The notes: generated by a model from the sequence alone, not told the origin. Shown: positions 25,875-35,299, counted from the stretch's first letter. The stretch: 37,933 bases of DNA from Planctomycetaceae bacterium (GCA_029259815.1 JAJDEJ010000141.1:1-37933); one strand, 5' to 3'. Numbers and translations: made by a program.

Positions 25875-26987
25875 ATGTCTGCGTCACCGATGACGCCCCC
25901 CCCCGAACTTGACGCACATGTCCCGATGCCCCCCAGGCATAAGGGACCGACGCCGGGAGTCACACGCTTGGCGGGCAAGGTTGTCGCAGCTGTGTCGGTT
26001 CTCCATCTGGTCGCCGTGATCGTGTTGCTGGTGCTGCTGTGCGTCGTGTCGGAGGATTGGTGGGTCAGTCTGGCATTGACCTATCTTCCTCGCGTGCTGT
26101 TCGTCGTGCCGCCGCTGTTCCTGTCCGTCGCAGCATTGATTGTCCGACGACGATGGGTGTGGATCAATCTGTTCTCCCTCCTGCTGGTGGTCGTGCCCAT
26201 CATGGGTCTGCGTCTGCCCATCTCGGGGCTCGTGGGATCGTCCGCAGATGGTGAGTTGCTGACAATCGTATCCTGCAACATTCAGGGAGGGGGCAGGGAC
26301 CTCACGAAGATCCTCACCGAGTTGAAGGACCTTCAGCCGGATGTCGTCGTGCTGCAGGAAGCCAATGACGGCATTGTGACGTTACAGCCCTTCTTTGAAG
26401 GCTGGTCGCAGGTCCACAAAGGCGAGTACTTCGTCGCCTCTCGCTTTCCCGTCAAGCTCCGGGACATCTGCCGTGCTGAGGCATTTGGTCGAGCGACCGC
26501 CATTCTCTGTGAAGTTGAGGGCCCGGATGGCCCATTCCTCATCTGTGATGTGCACCTCACGACGGCTCGCTTTGGCCTGTCGGGCCTGCGGCTGCACTCG
26601 ATGGCCACCGGTGCCGGTCTTGACCAGTTAAGTGGACGACAGGATCTGCGAGCGATGGAAGCTCTCGAGACGCGGGCGTTTGCTTCTCAAGACGGATTCA
26701 AGACACCGCTGCTTGTGATGGGGGACTTTAACATGCCCACGTCCAGTAGTCTGTTTCAGACGCATTGGGATGACTTGAGCAGTGCGTTTGACGTCGCCGG
26801 GTTTGGGTATGGATACACGTCCCCTTGTAGCGACCATGAGCATTGGCCGTCGAACACACCTTGGCTGCGGATCGATCACATCCTCAGCAGCCGACACTGG
26901 ACTGCCGAACGCTGCTGGGTGGGATGGTCGGATGGTTCCGATCACCGACTCATCGCCGCCAAGATGCGGATGCAACCGATCGAATAG
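25875..26987 (+). CDS. Membrane-anchored endonuclease/exonuclease/phosphatase (EEP) family protein
   Basis: A 370-residue protein from ATG 25875; an in-frame GTG at 25863 would add four. After a Pro-rich polar start come three hydrophobic helices (about 34-56, 66-84 and 90-107) and then an EEP domain. Catalytic elements are SCNIQGGG (Asn), VVLQEAND (Glu), DVHLTTARFG (His), VMGDFNMP (Asp-x-Asn), RIDHILSS (Asp-His) and SDHRLIAAK (Asp-His), so it looks active. EEP enzymes cleave phosphodiesters in nucleic acids or phospho-lipids. The three-helix anchor is shared by many bacterial membrane EEP proteins of unknown substrate, and it places the active site most likely outside the cytoplasm. Its place between glycan genes and the BY-kinase hints at a role in lipid-linked glycan phosphate chemistry, but that is only a guess. 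Confidence 0.88.
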   Translation: MSASPMTPPPELDAHVPMPPRHKGPTPGVTRLAGKVVAAVSVLHLVAVIVLLVLLCVVSEDWWVSLALTYLPRVLFVVPPLFLSVAALIVRRRWVWINLFSLLLVVVPIMGLRLPISGLVGSSADGELLTIVSCNIQGGGRDLTKILTELKDLQPDVVVLQEANDGIVTLQPFFEGWSQVHKGEYFVASRFPVKLRDICRAEAFGRATAILCEVEGPDGPFLICDVHLTTARFGLSGLRLHSMATGAGLDQLSGRQDLRAMEALETRAFASQDGFKTPLLVMGDFNMPTSSSLFQTHWDDLSSAFDVAGFGYGYTSPCSDHEHWPSNTPWLRIDHILSSRHWTAERCWVGWSDGSDHRLIAAKMRMQPIE

Positions 26988-27284
26988 GTCTTGCTCCGAG
27001 CTCAAAGCAGTCTGGTCATGCGGCTTATTCTGATGGTGACAATTGCCGTGTTAGGCGATTGGCGTCGTGTTGCCCGATTGCCCCGTTTCTTTTCCGCACC
27101 ACCGCCATCTGCGTGGTAGAGTTTTCTGTCAACATGAGTTGATCTGCGCGCGGAGCCATCCTTGAGTGGCCACTGCTACACCATCAGACCAACTCGTTGA
27201 TCACCGACGAAGTTGCCGGCTGCCAATTCGTCCTCTGCAGACCTGACAAATCAGGTGGGGGCGACAACATCAGAGGAATCATCC

Positions 27285-29690
27285 GTGAGCACGAAACGAC
27301 CGAATCAACCCGCCAACGGGATTGACTTCGCCCCTCTGGGTTTCAATGACAACAGCAGTTCGAGCCCCCAGTCAACCGGGCGTTCGGTCGATATCGTGCG
27401 GTTCACATTGACACATTGGCCCAAGCTCGCCATGGGTTTCGTGGCTGGTCTCGTCCTGGGAGCAGCCTACTACGTTTACGCTGGGCCCCGATACGATGCA
27501 TCGACCCGCATCCTCGTCTCCAAGCTAGCCGGCACCCCCCTGCAGCAGGGTGAGGCCACGACGTACGGCGATCGAGCAGAGCACGTCGAGATTATCAAGA
27601 GTGACATCATCGTCCAGCGGGCGTTTGAGAAGCACAACCTCGGCACACTGCCGACCATTGCAGGCTCTGATGAGCCGATTCGCGATCTAATCGAAGACAT
27701 CAAGGTCAAACGAAGTGCGGGTCAGGATCGTTCGTTTCTAAACTTCTTTGTCATCACCTATCAAAGCAAGTCGAAGAAAGACGCCGCAGCGATCATCGAA
27801 GCAATCGTCGATGCCTACGAAGAGTATCTCACGGAAACCCGTAAGGAGAATTCGCAGGAGGTGCTCACTCTCATCAGTGAAGCCGACGTCAAATTGCGAG
27901 ATGAGATCGACGCACTGAAGACGGAGTACCGGAAATTCCGCAAAGAAGCCCCCATCTTGTTCCACAACCCGGTCGGGCAACAAACGGCCACCAATGGCGG
28001 CTCGATCATCACACCGCCCAACCACTACATCGCACGCGTTGACGATCTCCGCAAGAGCCAACGGGATAACATCAAGCGCCGAAACAACATCGAAGCCCAA
28101 ATCGAGGCTTTGAAGGAAATGATCAAAGATGGCGAATCCAAACAGGCCATTGAGCAGTATGTGATGATGTCCATGTCACACCAGGGCGGAACTGAAGGGG
28201 GTGGCAGCGGGAGTACAACGAACCCCTTGCTTGTGGTCAAACCCTCCAAAGAGCGCCTCGATGAGAAGTTGTTGATGGCTCACATCGAAGAGGCCGATCT
28301 GCGTCACCATCTCGGCGTCGACCACCCGGATGTGCAAAAAAATCACAAAAAAATTAGTGGCATCATCGAGGCGTACTACGCTGAAGGATTAACGCCCCCC
28401 ACCTTTGGGAGTTTCGCAGACTCCTCAGACGCCACAGGACCCGGTCGCGCCGGTATTGATCTCGCATCGATCTATCTGCGATTCCTCGAAGAGCAACTCA
28501 AGCAGATCAAGTACAGCGACGTTGCCATTGACGGACAACTGGTCGAAGCCATCGCTCAAGCGAAAGAGGCCTCAGACTACGAAGTCATTGAGAAGCAACT
28601 CAGTGATGAGCTCAAACAAAAGCAAGCCTTGTGGGACAGCATCGTCAATAAGCTGAACCTGGTCGACATCACCAAAGACCATACGGGATATCGCATGACG
28701 CGAATCTCCGACATCCTGGTCCAACTGTCGGTCAAGCGAATCCTGAAGATCGTCGGGGCCTTCGGCATCCTCGGTGCTCTCTGCGTCTTCGGCTACAAGT
28801 ACTTCACCGAGTGGCAGGACATGACGCTGAAGAATCTCGACGAAGTTCGACGTTACACCAACTCATCAGTGATGGGAGCAGTGCCACACTTCGTCGTCGA
28901 TCCACGGGCGATCAGGTCGGACGGCAGCGGGCTGTCCGAGGCACTCACCTACTATCACCGGCCCGGCTCCCGCGAGGCAGAAGCCTATCGCTCGGTTCGG
29001 ACCACTTTGTTCTTCAGCACAGCACCGCTCAAAGAGCGTGTCATCCAGGTGAGTAGCCCCGAGCCGGGAGACGGCAAAACAACGTCCATCGCCAACCTGG
29101 CGGTCGCGGTTGCTCAGTCTGGAAAACGCGTGCTGCTGATCGACGGTGACCTCAGACGACCGACCATTCACGAACTGTTCAACCTCCCGCAACACGTGGG
29201 ACTCTCGGACGTCCTGCGTCGTGAAGTCGAGTGGATGAATGCTGTCCGCCCGACCGAGATCGACGGGTTGTTCGTACTCACCGCCGGTGACACTCCGGAC
29301 AACCCAGCCGAGTTGCTTTCAACGTCAGACTTGTCGTCCACGCTCAAGGCAGCCCGCAATGAGTTCGACTACGTGTTCATCGACACGCCGCCCATCCTCG
29401 CGGTCAGCGATCCGTGCATTATTTCGCCTCACGTCGATGGCATGGTGCTTGTCGTGCGGATGCAGAAGAACAAGCGACCAGCCGTCATCCGCACCAGAGA
29501 CATGCTCGAAGCCCACGGCGTCCAAATCTACGGCATCATCGCCAATGACATGGGCTCGGACGACAGCATGGGCGAGTCGTACGACTCCTACGCCGGCTAC
29601 TACAACACTGGCCGCGCCCATCAGCCTGTGACGACGGTCGTCACTCAAGACACAGAACCGGTCCTTGCTGGCGAGCCCATGACGTCCTGA
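27285..29690 (+). CDS. Wzz-type chain-length regulator fused to a BY-kinase (exopolysaccharide tyrosine autokinase)
   Basis: About 801 residues from GTG 27285, which has AGAGGA seven bases upstream; an in-frame TTG at 27213 is the longer alternative. Order: a polar tail; membrane helix 1 (LAMGFVAGLVLGAAYYVY); a Wzz periplasmic region with long coiled-coil stretches; membrane helix 2 (ILKIVGAFGILGALCVFGY); and a cytoplasmic BY-kinase. The kinase has Walker A PGDGKTTS (Lys about 598), Walker A' LLIDGDLRRP and Walker B VFIDTPPI. The C-terminus carries a tyrosine cluster, GESYDSYAGYYNTG (Tyr about 766, 769, 772, 773), the expected autophosphorylation site. Such Wzc-like proteins set chain length and gate export through cycles of phosphorylation. 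It is the last gene of the polysaccharide locus. No cognate phosphatase or outer-membrane export protein is seen beside it. Confidence 0.93.
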   Translation: MSTKRPNQPANGIDFAPLGFNDNSSSSPQSTGRSVDIVRFTLTHWPKLAMGFVAGLVLGAAYYVYAGPRYDASTRILVSKLAGTPLQQGEATTYGDRAEHVEIIKSDIIVQRAFEKHNLGTLPTIAGSDEPIRDLIEDIKVKRSAGQDRSFLNFFVITYQSKSKKDAAAIIEAIVDAYEEYLTETRKENSQEVLTLISEADVKLRDEIDALKTEYRKFRKEAPILFHNPVGQQTATNGGSIITPPNHYIARVDDLRKSQRDNIKRRNNIEAQIEALKEMIKDGESKQAIEQYVMMSMSHQGGTEGGGSGSTTNPLLVVKPSKERLDEKLLMAHIEEADLRHHLGVDHPDVQKNHKKISGIIEAYYAEGLTPPTFGSFADSSDATGPGRAGIDLASIYLRFLEEQLKQIKYSDVAIDGQLVEAIAQAKEASDYEVIEKQLSDELKQKQALWDSIVNKLNLVDITKDHTGYRMTRISDILVQLSVKRILKIVGAFGILGALCVFGYKYFTEWQDMTLKNLDEVRRYTNSSVMGAVPHFVVDPRAIRSDGSGLSEALTYYHRPGSREAEAYRSVRTTLFFSTAPLKERVIQVSSPEPGDGKTTSIANLAVAVAQSGKRVLLIDGDLRRPTIHELFNLPQHVGLSDVLRREVEWMNAVRPTEIDGLFVLTAGDTPDNPAELLSTSDLSSTLKAARNEFDYVFIDTPPILAVSDPCIISPHVDGMVLVVRMQKNKRPAVIRTRDMLEAHGVQIYGIIANDMGSDDSMGESYDSYAGYYNTGRAHQPVTTVVTQDTEPVLAGEPMTS

Positions 29691-29849
29691 TTGGATCCGT
29701 GCATCCTTCGCTTGCGGCTTGGCACTACCAGAAGCCATCGATCACTCGCCCCCCCTTTGACACTCTCCGTCCCCTCTGCTGTAATGAAGCTTCTCGCCCT
29801 GACGTCAACGTGATAGGGCATGAACGGAGTTTCTAGCGGTAATTGACGG

Positions 29850-31649
29850 ATGGCACGTTTCTGGCGATTCGCTCCCCATGACACGGCAATCGTCGGTCGA
29901 CTTGCTCAGGATCTGCAATGTTCACCCCTGCTGGCCCGCGTACTGGCCGCAAGAGGCCAGACGACGCGTGACCTGGCCCTCGCATTTCTGCGGACCGAAC
30001 TGAGCGATCTCCACGAGCCGTCACTTCTGCCGGGCGTCGCCGACGCCGCTGAGCAGATCACAAACGCTCTCGAAGCCGGTCGGCAAATCACCATCTATGG
30101 CGACTACGACGTCGATGGCGTGACCGCCACGAGCATTCTTTGGCACTGCCTCTCACTCGCCGGTGGTAAGGTCGATTACTATATCCCCAGCCGACTGGAA
30201 GAGGGCTACGGCCTGAACTGCGACGCCATTCGCACGCTGCACGAGGAAGATCCTGACCGGCTCGTGATCACTGTCGACTGCGGGATCGCGAGCGTCAAAG
30301 AGGCGGCTCTTGCGAGAGAGTTGGGGCTGGATCTGATCATCACTGATCATCACAACTTCGCCGAGGAACTCCCCACCGCGAATGTGCTGGTCCATCCCCG
30401 ACTGCCTGATACCGATTGCCCGTTCACTGACCTGTGTGGTGCGGGTGTCGCCTTCAAGCTGGCCTGGGCTGTGTGCCAGCGACTCGGCGATGGGACCAAA
30501 GCGTCACCGAAAATGCGGCAATTTCTCATCTCGGCTGTCGGACTGGCTGCACTGGGCACAGTTGCCGATCTGGTTCCTCTGCATGGTGAGAATCGCATTA
30601 TCGTCAGTTACGGACTGCAAGTGTTGAGCACATCGCAAGGTCCGGGTTTGGATGCCCTGATGCAGGTTGCCAAGTTGACCGAGAACAAGGAGCTCTCCTC
30701 AGAAGACATCGGTTTCAGCCTTGCCCCGCGACTGAACGCCGCCGGTCGACTCGGTCAAGCACGGCTTGCTGTCGAGTTGCTGACGACCAACAACGAGCAA
30801 CGAGCAATCAGCCTCGCCAATCACATTGATCAGCTCAACCAGAACCGGCAAACTGTTGAGCGTCGGATCTTCAAGCAGGCGAAGGAACTGGTCGCCGAGA
30901 ATGAGGGTTGGGATGAGCACGTCGCGCTCGTGCTGGTGCATCCCGAATGGCATCCGGGCGTGATCGGCATTGTGGCCAGTCGCGTGGCCGAGCGATTTGA
31001 GCGACCGACGGTCCTCATCGCCCTCAATGAGGAGGAGCAACTCGGACAAGGCTCGGGACGGTCATTCGCCGACTTCGACCTCCACGCAGGGTTGGCAGCG
31101 TGTGCCGAGCATCTGGTGACATTCGGTGGTCACCGCGCGGCAGCCGGGGTCCGCGTGACGGCTGACAACATCGATGCTTTTCGTGACGCCCTGAACGCCT
31201 ACACCAAAGAGCATCATCAGCCGACGTCGCGAGATGTTGAGCAAAAGGTCGATGCGGAGATCTCCTTCGGTGAACTGACGCATGGAGCCGTGAAGGATCT
31301 CGATCGGCTGGGACCATTCGGCATGCAGAACCGCCGCCCGGTGTTCTCTGCGACGCACGTCGAACTCGTTGAGCCGCCACGCAAGATGGGGGGAGGCGAG
31401 CGTCACCTTTCTTTGCGAGTCCGACAGTCGGGAAAAGTCTTTCGGGCGGTCGCTTTCGGCAAAGCCGACTGGGCTGATGAGATGGAAGCGACCACGGGCC
31501 CGTTTGCCCTTTGCTTCGAGGCGAGCATCAACCGCTTCCGCGGTTACGAGAACGTCGAACTCCGTCTGATCGACTGGAGACCCGCCAGCGAGTTGAATGA
31601 TAACGCATCGCCGGTCGGTCAGCTCAAAACGGCCACACCTGCGGGATGA
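29850..31649 (+). CDS. recJ: Single-stranded-DNA-specific exonuclease RecJ
   Basis: A 599-residue DHH-superfamily nuclease that degrades single-stranded DNA 5' to 3' in recombination and mismatch repair. The catalytic motifs are all present: YGDYDVDGVTATS (motif I), VDCGIAS (II), ITDHHNF (III, the DHH) and LGTVADLVPLHGENR (IV). The SLAPRLNAAGRLG stretch precedes the DHHA1 domain with HPGVIGIVASRVAERF and TFGGHRAAAGV. A C-terminal OB-fold region follows (HLSLRVRQSGKVFRAVAFG). Length and start (ARFWRF...) are typical. Its 3' end overlaps the convergent permease gene by 26 bases (31624-31649), so the two transcripts are antisense to each other at their ends. Confidence 0.96.
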   Translation: MARFWRFAPHDTAIVGRLAQDLQCSPLLARVLAARGQTTRDLALAFLRTELSDLHEPSLLPGVADAAEQITNALEAGRQITIYGDYDVDGVTATSILWHCLSLAGGKVDYYIPSRLEEGYGLNCDAIRTLHEEDPDRLVITVDCGIASVKEAALARELGLDLIITDHHNFAEELPTANVLVHPRLPDTDCPFTDLCGAGVAFKLAWAVCQRLGDGTKASPKMRQFLISAVGLAALGTVADLVPLHGENRIIVSYGLQVLSTSQGPGLDALMQVAKLTENKELSSEDIGFSLAPRLNAAGRLGQARLAVELLTTNNEQRAISLANHIDQLNQNRQTVERRIFKQAKELVAENEGWDEHVALVLVHPEWHPGVIGIVASRVAERFERPTVLIALNEEEQLGQGSGRSFADFDLHAGLAACAEHLVTFGGHRAAAGVRVTADNIDAFRDALNAYTKEHHQPTSRDVEQKVDAEISFGELTHGAVKDLDRLGPFGMQNRRPVFSATHVELVEPPRKMGGGERHLSLRVRQSGKVFRAVAFGKADWADEMEATTGPFALCFEASINRFRGYENVELRLIDWRPASELNDNASPVGQLKTATPAG

Positions 31650-33399
31650 TGAGGATCGACATTCCCCAGATGATGAGGCTGAGTGGCACGCCGATACGGA
31701 CGTAGTCGCTGTAGCGATAGCCGCCGGGACCGTAGACCATCAAGTTGGTTTGGTAGCCGATGGGCGTCGCCAGGCTCGCGGCTGATGCCACCATCACCGC
31801 GATCGCGAAAGGCATGTGATCGACTCCCAATCGACTTGCTGCCGCCAAAGCAATGGGAAAAATGAGGACGCCGGCTGCCTTCGCGGTAATGAGGTTCGTA
31901 AAGACCATCGTTACGCCATAGACGACAGCCAGCACGAGTGTTGCATTGGCTCCACCAATCATCGCGAGCATGTTCGCAACCATCACCGCTGCCCCACTCT
32001 CTTCCATCGCGTTGCCAATGCCAATGCCCGCGGCCATCGTGATCAGCACGCTCCAATCGATTGCTCGTCTCGCTTCGCTCGTCCGCATGCAACCGGTGAC
32101 AATTAACAGTCCGGCGGCCAACAGAGAGGCATTCAACATGGGCATCCCGAATACCGTCACCAGGACGACCATGCCCACAAATACGGCTCTCGCGATCCAG
32201 GCACGTTCAGATCGGGGGGGAGCGGAGTCTTCAATCCGACTGACAAGATAGAAATCGCGAGAGTTTCGCTGCAAACTCTCGAAGGAGGGATGGGCCTCCA
32301 ACAACAGCGTGTCTCCCGGCACGACCGTGATGTCGCCGATCTTGCCCGGTAACCGCTGTCCATTGCGAGCCACCGCGATGACAGCCGCGTTGTACCGGGT
32401 GCGAAACCGTGCCTCGCGAATCGTCATATTGATTAACGGGCAGGTGTTCGAGACAACGGCCTCAATCAGGCACCGATGTGATCGCGGGCTGTCCAGCTTA
32501 AAGACCTGATCGGTCGCGGGCTTGAGGCCCGGCAGGCGTTGCAGGTCAACGACCGATTCGACGACACCGACAAACACCAGACGATCTTTGGCCTGCAAGC
32601 GTTCCTCGGGAGAGACGGCAGCGAGCACGTGGCCGTCCCGATCGATCTCCATCAGGTACATACCCGGCAGATGTCGCAGGCCAGCTGCTCCAATCGTCTG
32701 TCCGATCAGCGGGCTCCCTTGCTCGACGAGCATCTCGATGGTGTACTCGCGTGGGTCGTCGAATTGGGAGATGGCCGGCTTGCGTTCGGGGAGCAGCCAG
32801 CGTTGGACGATCAGAACGTAGATGATCCCCACGATGCTGACCGGCACGCCAATCCACGCGATCTCGAACATCGTCAGGCCTGCACCAGGAATATCGACCC
32901 GCAATTTCCCATCAAGGACCAGCGTGGTACTCGTGCCGATGCGGGTGCATAACCCGCCGAGGATGGCCGCGTAACTCAACGGGATCAGCAGCTTGGAAAT
33001 TGACATCCGCGACTTCTTCACCCAGTCGTTCAGCACGGGTAGCAGGACGGCCACAACAGGCGTGTTGTTCAGGAACGCACTCAGCACGGCCGTGGGCAGC
33101 ATGACCCGCGCCTGTGCATCCGTGACCGACTTGGGTTGTCCCAGCAACCGCTGCCCCAGGAAGCTGATGCCTCCTGTTTGCCTGAGACCTTCTGCAACAG
33201 CGAAGAGCACGCCAACTGTGATCAACCCAGAGTTTGAGAAGCCCTCCAAAGCACCGCTGACCGAAACCACACCCGTGATCAGCAGCAACGAAAGGGCTCC
33301 CGAGAGCACGATGTCCGGTGCGACGCTGAGAAATGTCATCGCAAGAATTGCCAGCACAACAGTCGCCAGCGTCAGCGCGATATCGCCATTCCAGTTCAC
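31624..33399 (-). CDS. SLC13/divalent-anion permease with two RCK_C (TrkA-C) domains
   Basis: A 591-residue membrane transporter. About five N-terminal membrane helices include SAFLNNTPVVAVLLPVL, the Asn-Asn-Thr signature of the SLC13/ion-transporter superfamily. Two cytosolic RCK_C domains follow (about 215-300 with EQGSPLIGQTIGAAGLRHLP; about 310-385 with VVSNTCPLINMTIREARFR). A second membrane half has MVFTNLITAKAAGVLIFPIA and PIGYQTNLMVYGPGGY. This layout is that of the bacterial SLC13-type sulfate and other anion permeases. I chose GTG 33397-33399, which overlaps the upstream stop in GTGA; the longer open frame on that strand would begin inside the cysQ-like gene. Coupling to a PAP phosphatase favours sulfate as substrate, but this is inferred. 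Confidence 0.88.
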   Translation of the reverse strand: MNWNGDIALTLATVVLAILAMTFLSVAPDIVLSGALSLLLITGVVSVSGALEGFSNSGLITVGVLFAVAEGLRQTGGISFLGQRLLGQPKSVTDAQARVMLPTAVLSAFLNNTPVVAVLLPVLNDWVKKSRMSISKLLIPLSYAAILGGLCTRIGTSTTLVLDGKLRVDIPGAGLTMFEIAWIGVPVSIVGIIYVLIVQRWLLPERKPAISQFDDPREYTIEMLVEQGSPLIGQTIGAAGLRHLPGMYLMEIDRDGHVLAAVSPEERLQAKDRLVFVGVVESVVDLQRLPGLKPATDQVFKLDSPRSHRCLIEAVVSNTCPLINMTIREARFRTRYNAAVIAVARNGQRLPGKIGDITVVPGDTLLLEAHPSFESLQRNSRDFYLVSRIEDSAPPRSERAWIARAVFVGMVVLVTVFGMPMLNASLLAAGLLIVTGCMRTSEARRAIDWSVLITMAAGIGIGNAMEESGAAVMVANMLAMIGGANATLVLAVVYGVTMVFTNLITAKAAGVLIFPIALAAASRLGVDHMPFAIAVMVASAASLATPIGYQTNLMVYGPGGYRYSDYVRIGVPLSLIIWGMSILIIPQVWPF

Positions 33400-34403
33400 G
33401 CGTTTGACTCCCCACTGCCGAGAACTTCCTGCACGACAGACAGCACCCGCTCGTGAAGGTTCGCGTTCGTCACAATGACTCCCCGGTTGGCTTCCAATGC
33501 CCGGCCATGAGTGAACTCCAATGGCTTCCCGTCGACATCCGTCACGTGTCCGCCCGCTTCCTCGACAAGAATGACTCCACCTGCGTGATCCCAAATCCGT
33601 TCCCGGTAGTTTTTGCGCGTCGGCAGTCGGAGATAAACGTCCGCCTCACCACGGGCCACGACGGCATACTTCGCCTGACTGTCGAGCCGCACGGGATCGT
33701 GCGAGATGTTGAGTTTTGAGGCGATCTGGGCGGAGTCGCTGTGAGAGCTGTGCCCTGATTCGACGGACTCACACAGACGGGCACTTGCAGCGTCAGAGGT
33801 GGCACTCACTCGAACTGGTTGTGCGGCGGAATCTTCTGGTTCCAGCGCCCGCACTTCACCGCCTTGACCCCTCACGGCTGAAAACAGGGAACCGCCAACG
33901 TCCTCGCCGTCCGCTGTGATCGGCAGATTGGGACAACCCAACACGCCCACTTGAATGACTCCGTCCACGATCAAGGCCAGCGAGACGGCGTACTGCTCCT
34001 TTCGCAGAAAGCCCTTGGTGCCATCGATCGGATCGAGCGTCCAGAACCGGGACGAATATTCATTCGCACCGCCGCGATCAACCCAACTACAAACCTGATC
34101 GGCATCACACTCACCCAATCGGCCACTGACAGCCTCCTGCACCTTGGTGAGAAATGAATGGTTCTCCGGATCACGAAGAAACTGAGAATCCTCCTCGGCA
34201 ATGATCGGGTCATCAGGGAAGGCGTCTCCGATCGCCCGGCACACAGCCGCCTGACTCGCGAAGTCAGCGATCGTCACAGGACTGCGGTCCTTTTTCTCCA
34301 AAGCATCAGGAGAGATCTCCGCCTGAACGGTCCGACAAATGGCTGCCGCATCACGGACAGCCTGCAGGGCAACGGAGAGTTCTTGAGCGAATGGCTGCGG
34401 CAT
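33396..34403 (-). CDS. cysQ: 3'(2'),5'-bisphosphate nucleotidase / inositol-monophosphatase superfamily (CysQ/Hal2-like)
   Basis: A 335-residue metal-dependent phosphatase. Motifs: DRSPVTIADFASQAAV, IIAEEDS (Glu-Glu metal ligand), WTLDPIDGTKGFL (the D-P-I-D-G-T metal site) and RIWDHAGGVILVEEAGG (W-D-x2-G). KGFL and the PVTIADFA stretch match the Hal2/CysQ subgroup that removes 3'-phosphate from PAP, a by-product of sulfate assimilation and sulfation. I chose ATG 34403 because the family begins with a helix like MPQPFAQELSVALQAVRDAA; the frame open upstream has no homology. The stop TGA overlaps the permease GTG. The permease plus PAP phosphatase pair points to sulfur handling, notable in a lineage known for many sulfatases. 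Confidence 0.9.
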   Translation of the reverse strand: MPQPFAQELSVALQAVRDAAAICRTVQAEISPDALEKKDRSPVTIADFASQAAVCRAIGDAFPDDPIIAEEDSQFLRDPENHSFLTKVQEAVSGRLGECDADQVCSWVDRGGANEYSSRFWTLDPIDGTKGFLRKEQYAVSLALIVDGVIQVGVLGCPNLPITADGEDVGGSLFSAVRGQGGEVRALEPEDSAAQPVRVSATSDAASARLCESVESGHSSHSDSAQIASKLNISHDPVRLDSQAKYAVVARGEADVYLRLPTRKNYRERIWDHAGGVILVEEAGGHVTDVDGKPLEFTHGRALEANRGVIVTNANLHERVLSVVQEVLGSGESNA

Positions 34404-34951
34404 GACTTTGCATCTAAGAGAGTTCTGAGAATTGAAGGCGGGAGTATAGCGGAACATGGTCACTGGCTGAATCGGAAGAAGTGCATCGGTCGATCGGCAC
34501 TGGTTGTCCAATAGCAAACCATCGCATTCGATTCGCGGAGATGACCGATGGTCAATCGATGTTGCCCAGTTCCCGACCTCACGCGTCATGCTGGAGTCTC
34601 ACGCTCATCGAGTGGTGAAATGTCATCATGATGCGGATCGTCAACGGGGGCCGCATCATGTCACAGGTCTAGCATTTGCGCGCTCGACCCACCGGTGAGC
34701 ACCGATCGTGTTGAGGTTCGGCAACATTCGGAAACGACGACAGGGAACATGCGAGTCGCCTGGGGGACGAATCAAGACACTCCGCAAAGCCATTTGAAGT
34801 AGTGGCTTACACATTGTCGCTGCGAACTCGGCCACTGAATTCAGAATGTGTTTCAGATGTTTGGCATTCAGTCTGCTTAACATTCTGTCAGCAAGCAAGA
34901 CCCTCACTGATGCCGGTAACCGCGACAACTTTCCAACCCCAGGAGATTGCC
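34404..34951. other. Divergent intergenic region with one strong hairpin
   Basis: About 550 bases separate the leftward cysQ-like gene and the rightward pilin-like gene. The only clear element is the 10-bp perfect hairpin at 34627-34660. A frame open from 34802 simply runs into the pilin-like gene and has no conserved content upstream of its ATG. No promoter could be assigned confidently. Confidence 0.5.
34627..34660. promoter_or_regulatory. 10-bp perfect inverted repeat, possible operator
   Basis: CATGATGCGG (34627-34636) and CCGCATCATG (34651-34660) are exact reverse complements with a 14-base spacer. It lies about midway between two divergent genes and has no T-run, so a protein-binding site is as likely as an RNA structure. 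The factor is unknown. Confidence 0.45.
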
Positions 34952-35299
34952 ATGACCAGCATCCTCACCGCCCTCCATCAAGACGAAGCCGGATTCATTG
35001 TTTCATCGGAACTCGTCCTCGTTGCCACCATCACCGTGATTGGCCTCGTCGTCGGCATGGCGGAAGTCGCAAATGGAGTGAACGAAGAACTCGAAGACGT
35101 CGGCTCAGCCGTCGGCCATGTGAACCAGTCATTCGTTGTCGAAGGGTCAAGCGGTCACAAGGCGGTCACCGGAGATAGCAAGTTCAAGGACGTCTACGAC
35201 AATTGCGACGGACAGTTCGACATCGACTGCAACTCCCCCATCCCCGGCGAAGGTTACGGCCCTCACGGAAACCAATATTCCTACAACTACAACTACTAA
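34952..35299 (+). CDS. Small pilin-like secreted/membrane protein (DEAGF...E leader)
   Basis: A 115-residue protein with a strong AGGAG site seven bases before ATG 34952. Short leader MTSILTALHQDEAG, then FIVSSELVLVATITVIGLVV: a Gly followed by Phe, an acidic residue six positions on, and a ~18-residue hydrophobic helix. This is the look of Flp/type IV prepilin-like proteins cut by a prepilin peptidase, although the Glu is at +6 rather than the usual +5. After the helix come an acidic stretch (NEELEDVGSAV), a polar region with two cysteines (C85, C93) and a Tyr/Asn-rich end. I recall many similar short proteins in planctomycete genomes, often mis-named as aminotransferases. No pilus assembly genes are nearby, and an intrinsic terminator follows, so it is a single-gene unit. 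Confidence 0.75.
   Translation: MTSILTALHQDEAGFIVSSELVLVATITVIGLVVGMAEVANGVNEELEDVGSAVGHVNQSFVVEGSSGHKAVTGDSKFKDVYDNCDGQFDIDCNSPIPGEGYGPHGNQYSYNYNY

Noticed and set aside
27040..27080. GTTAGGC near the end of the EEP gene as an integron attC core
   Set aside because: A single core without a paired inverse site, attC stem or integrase.
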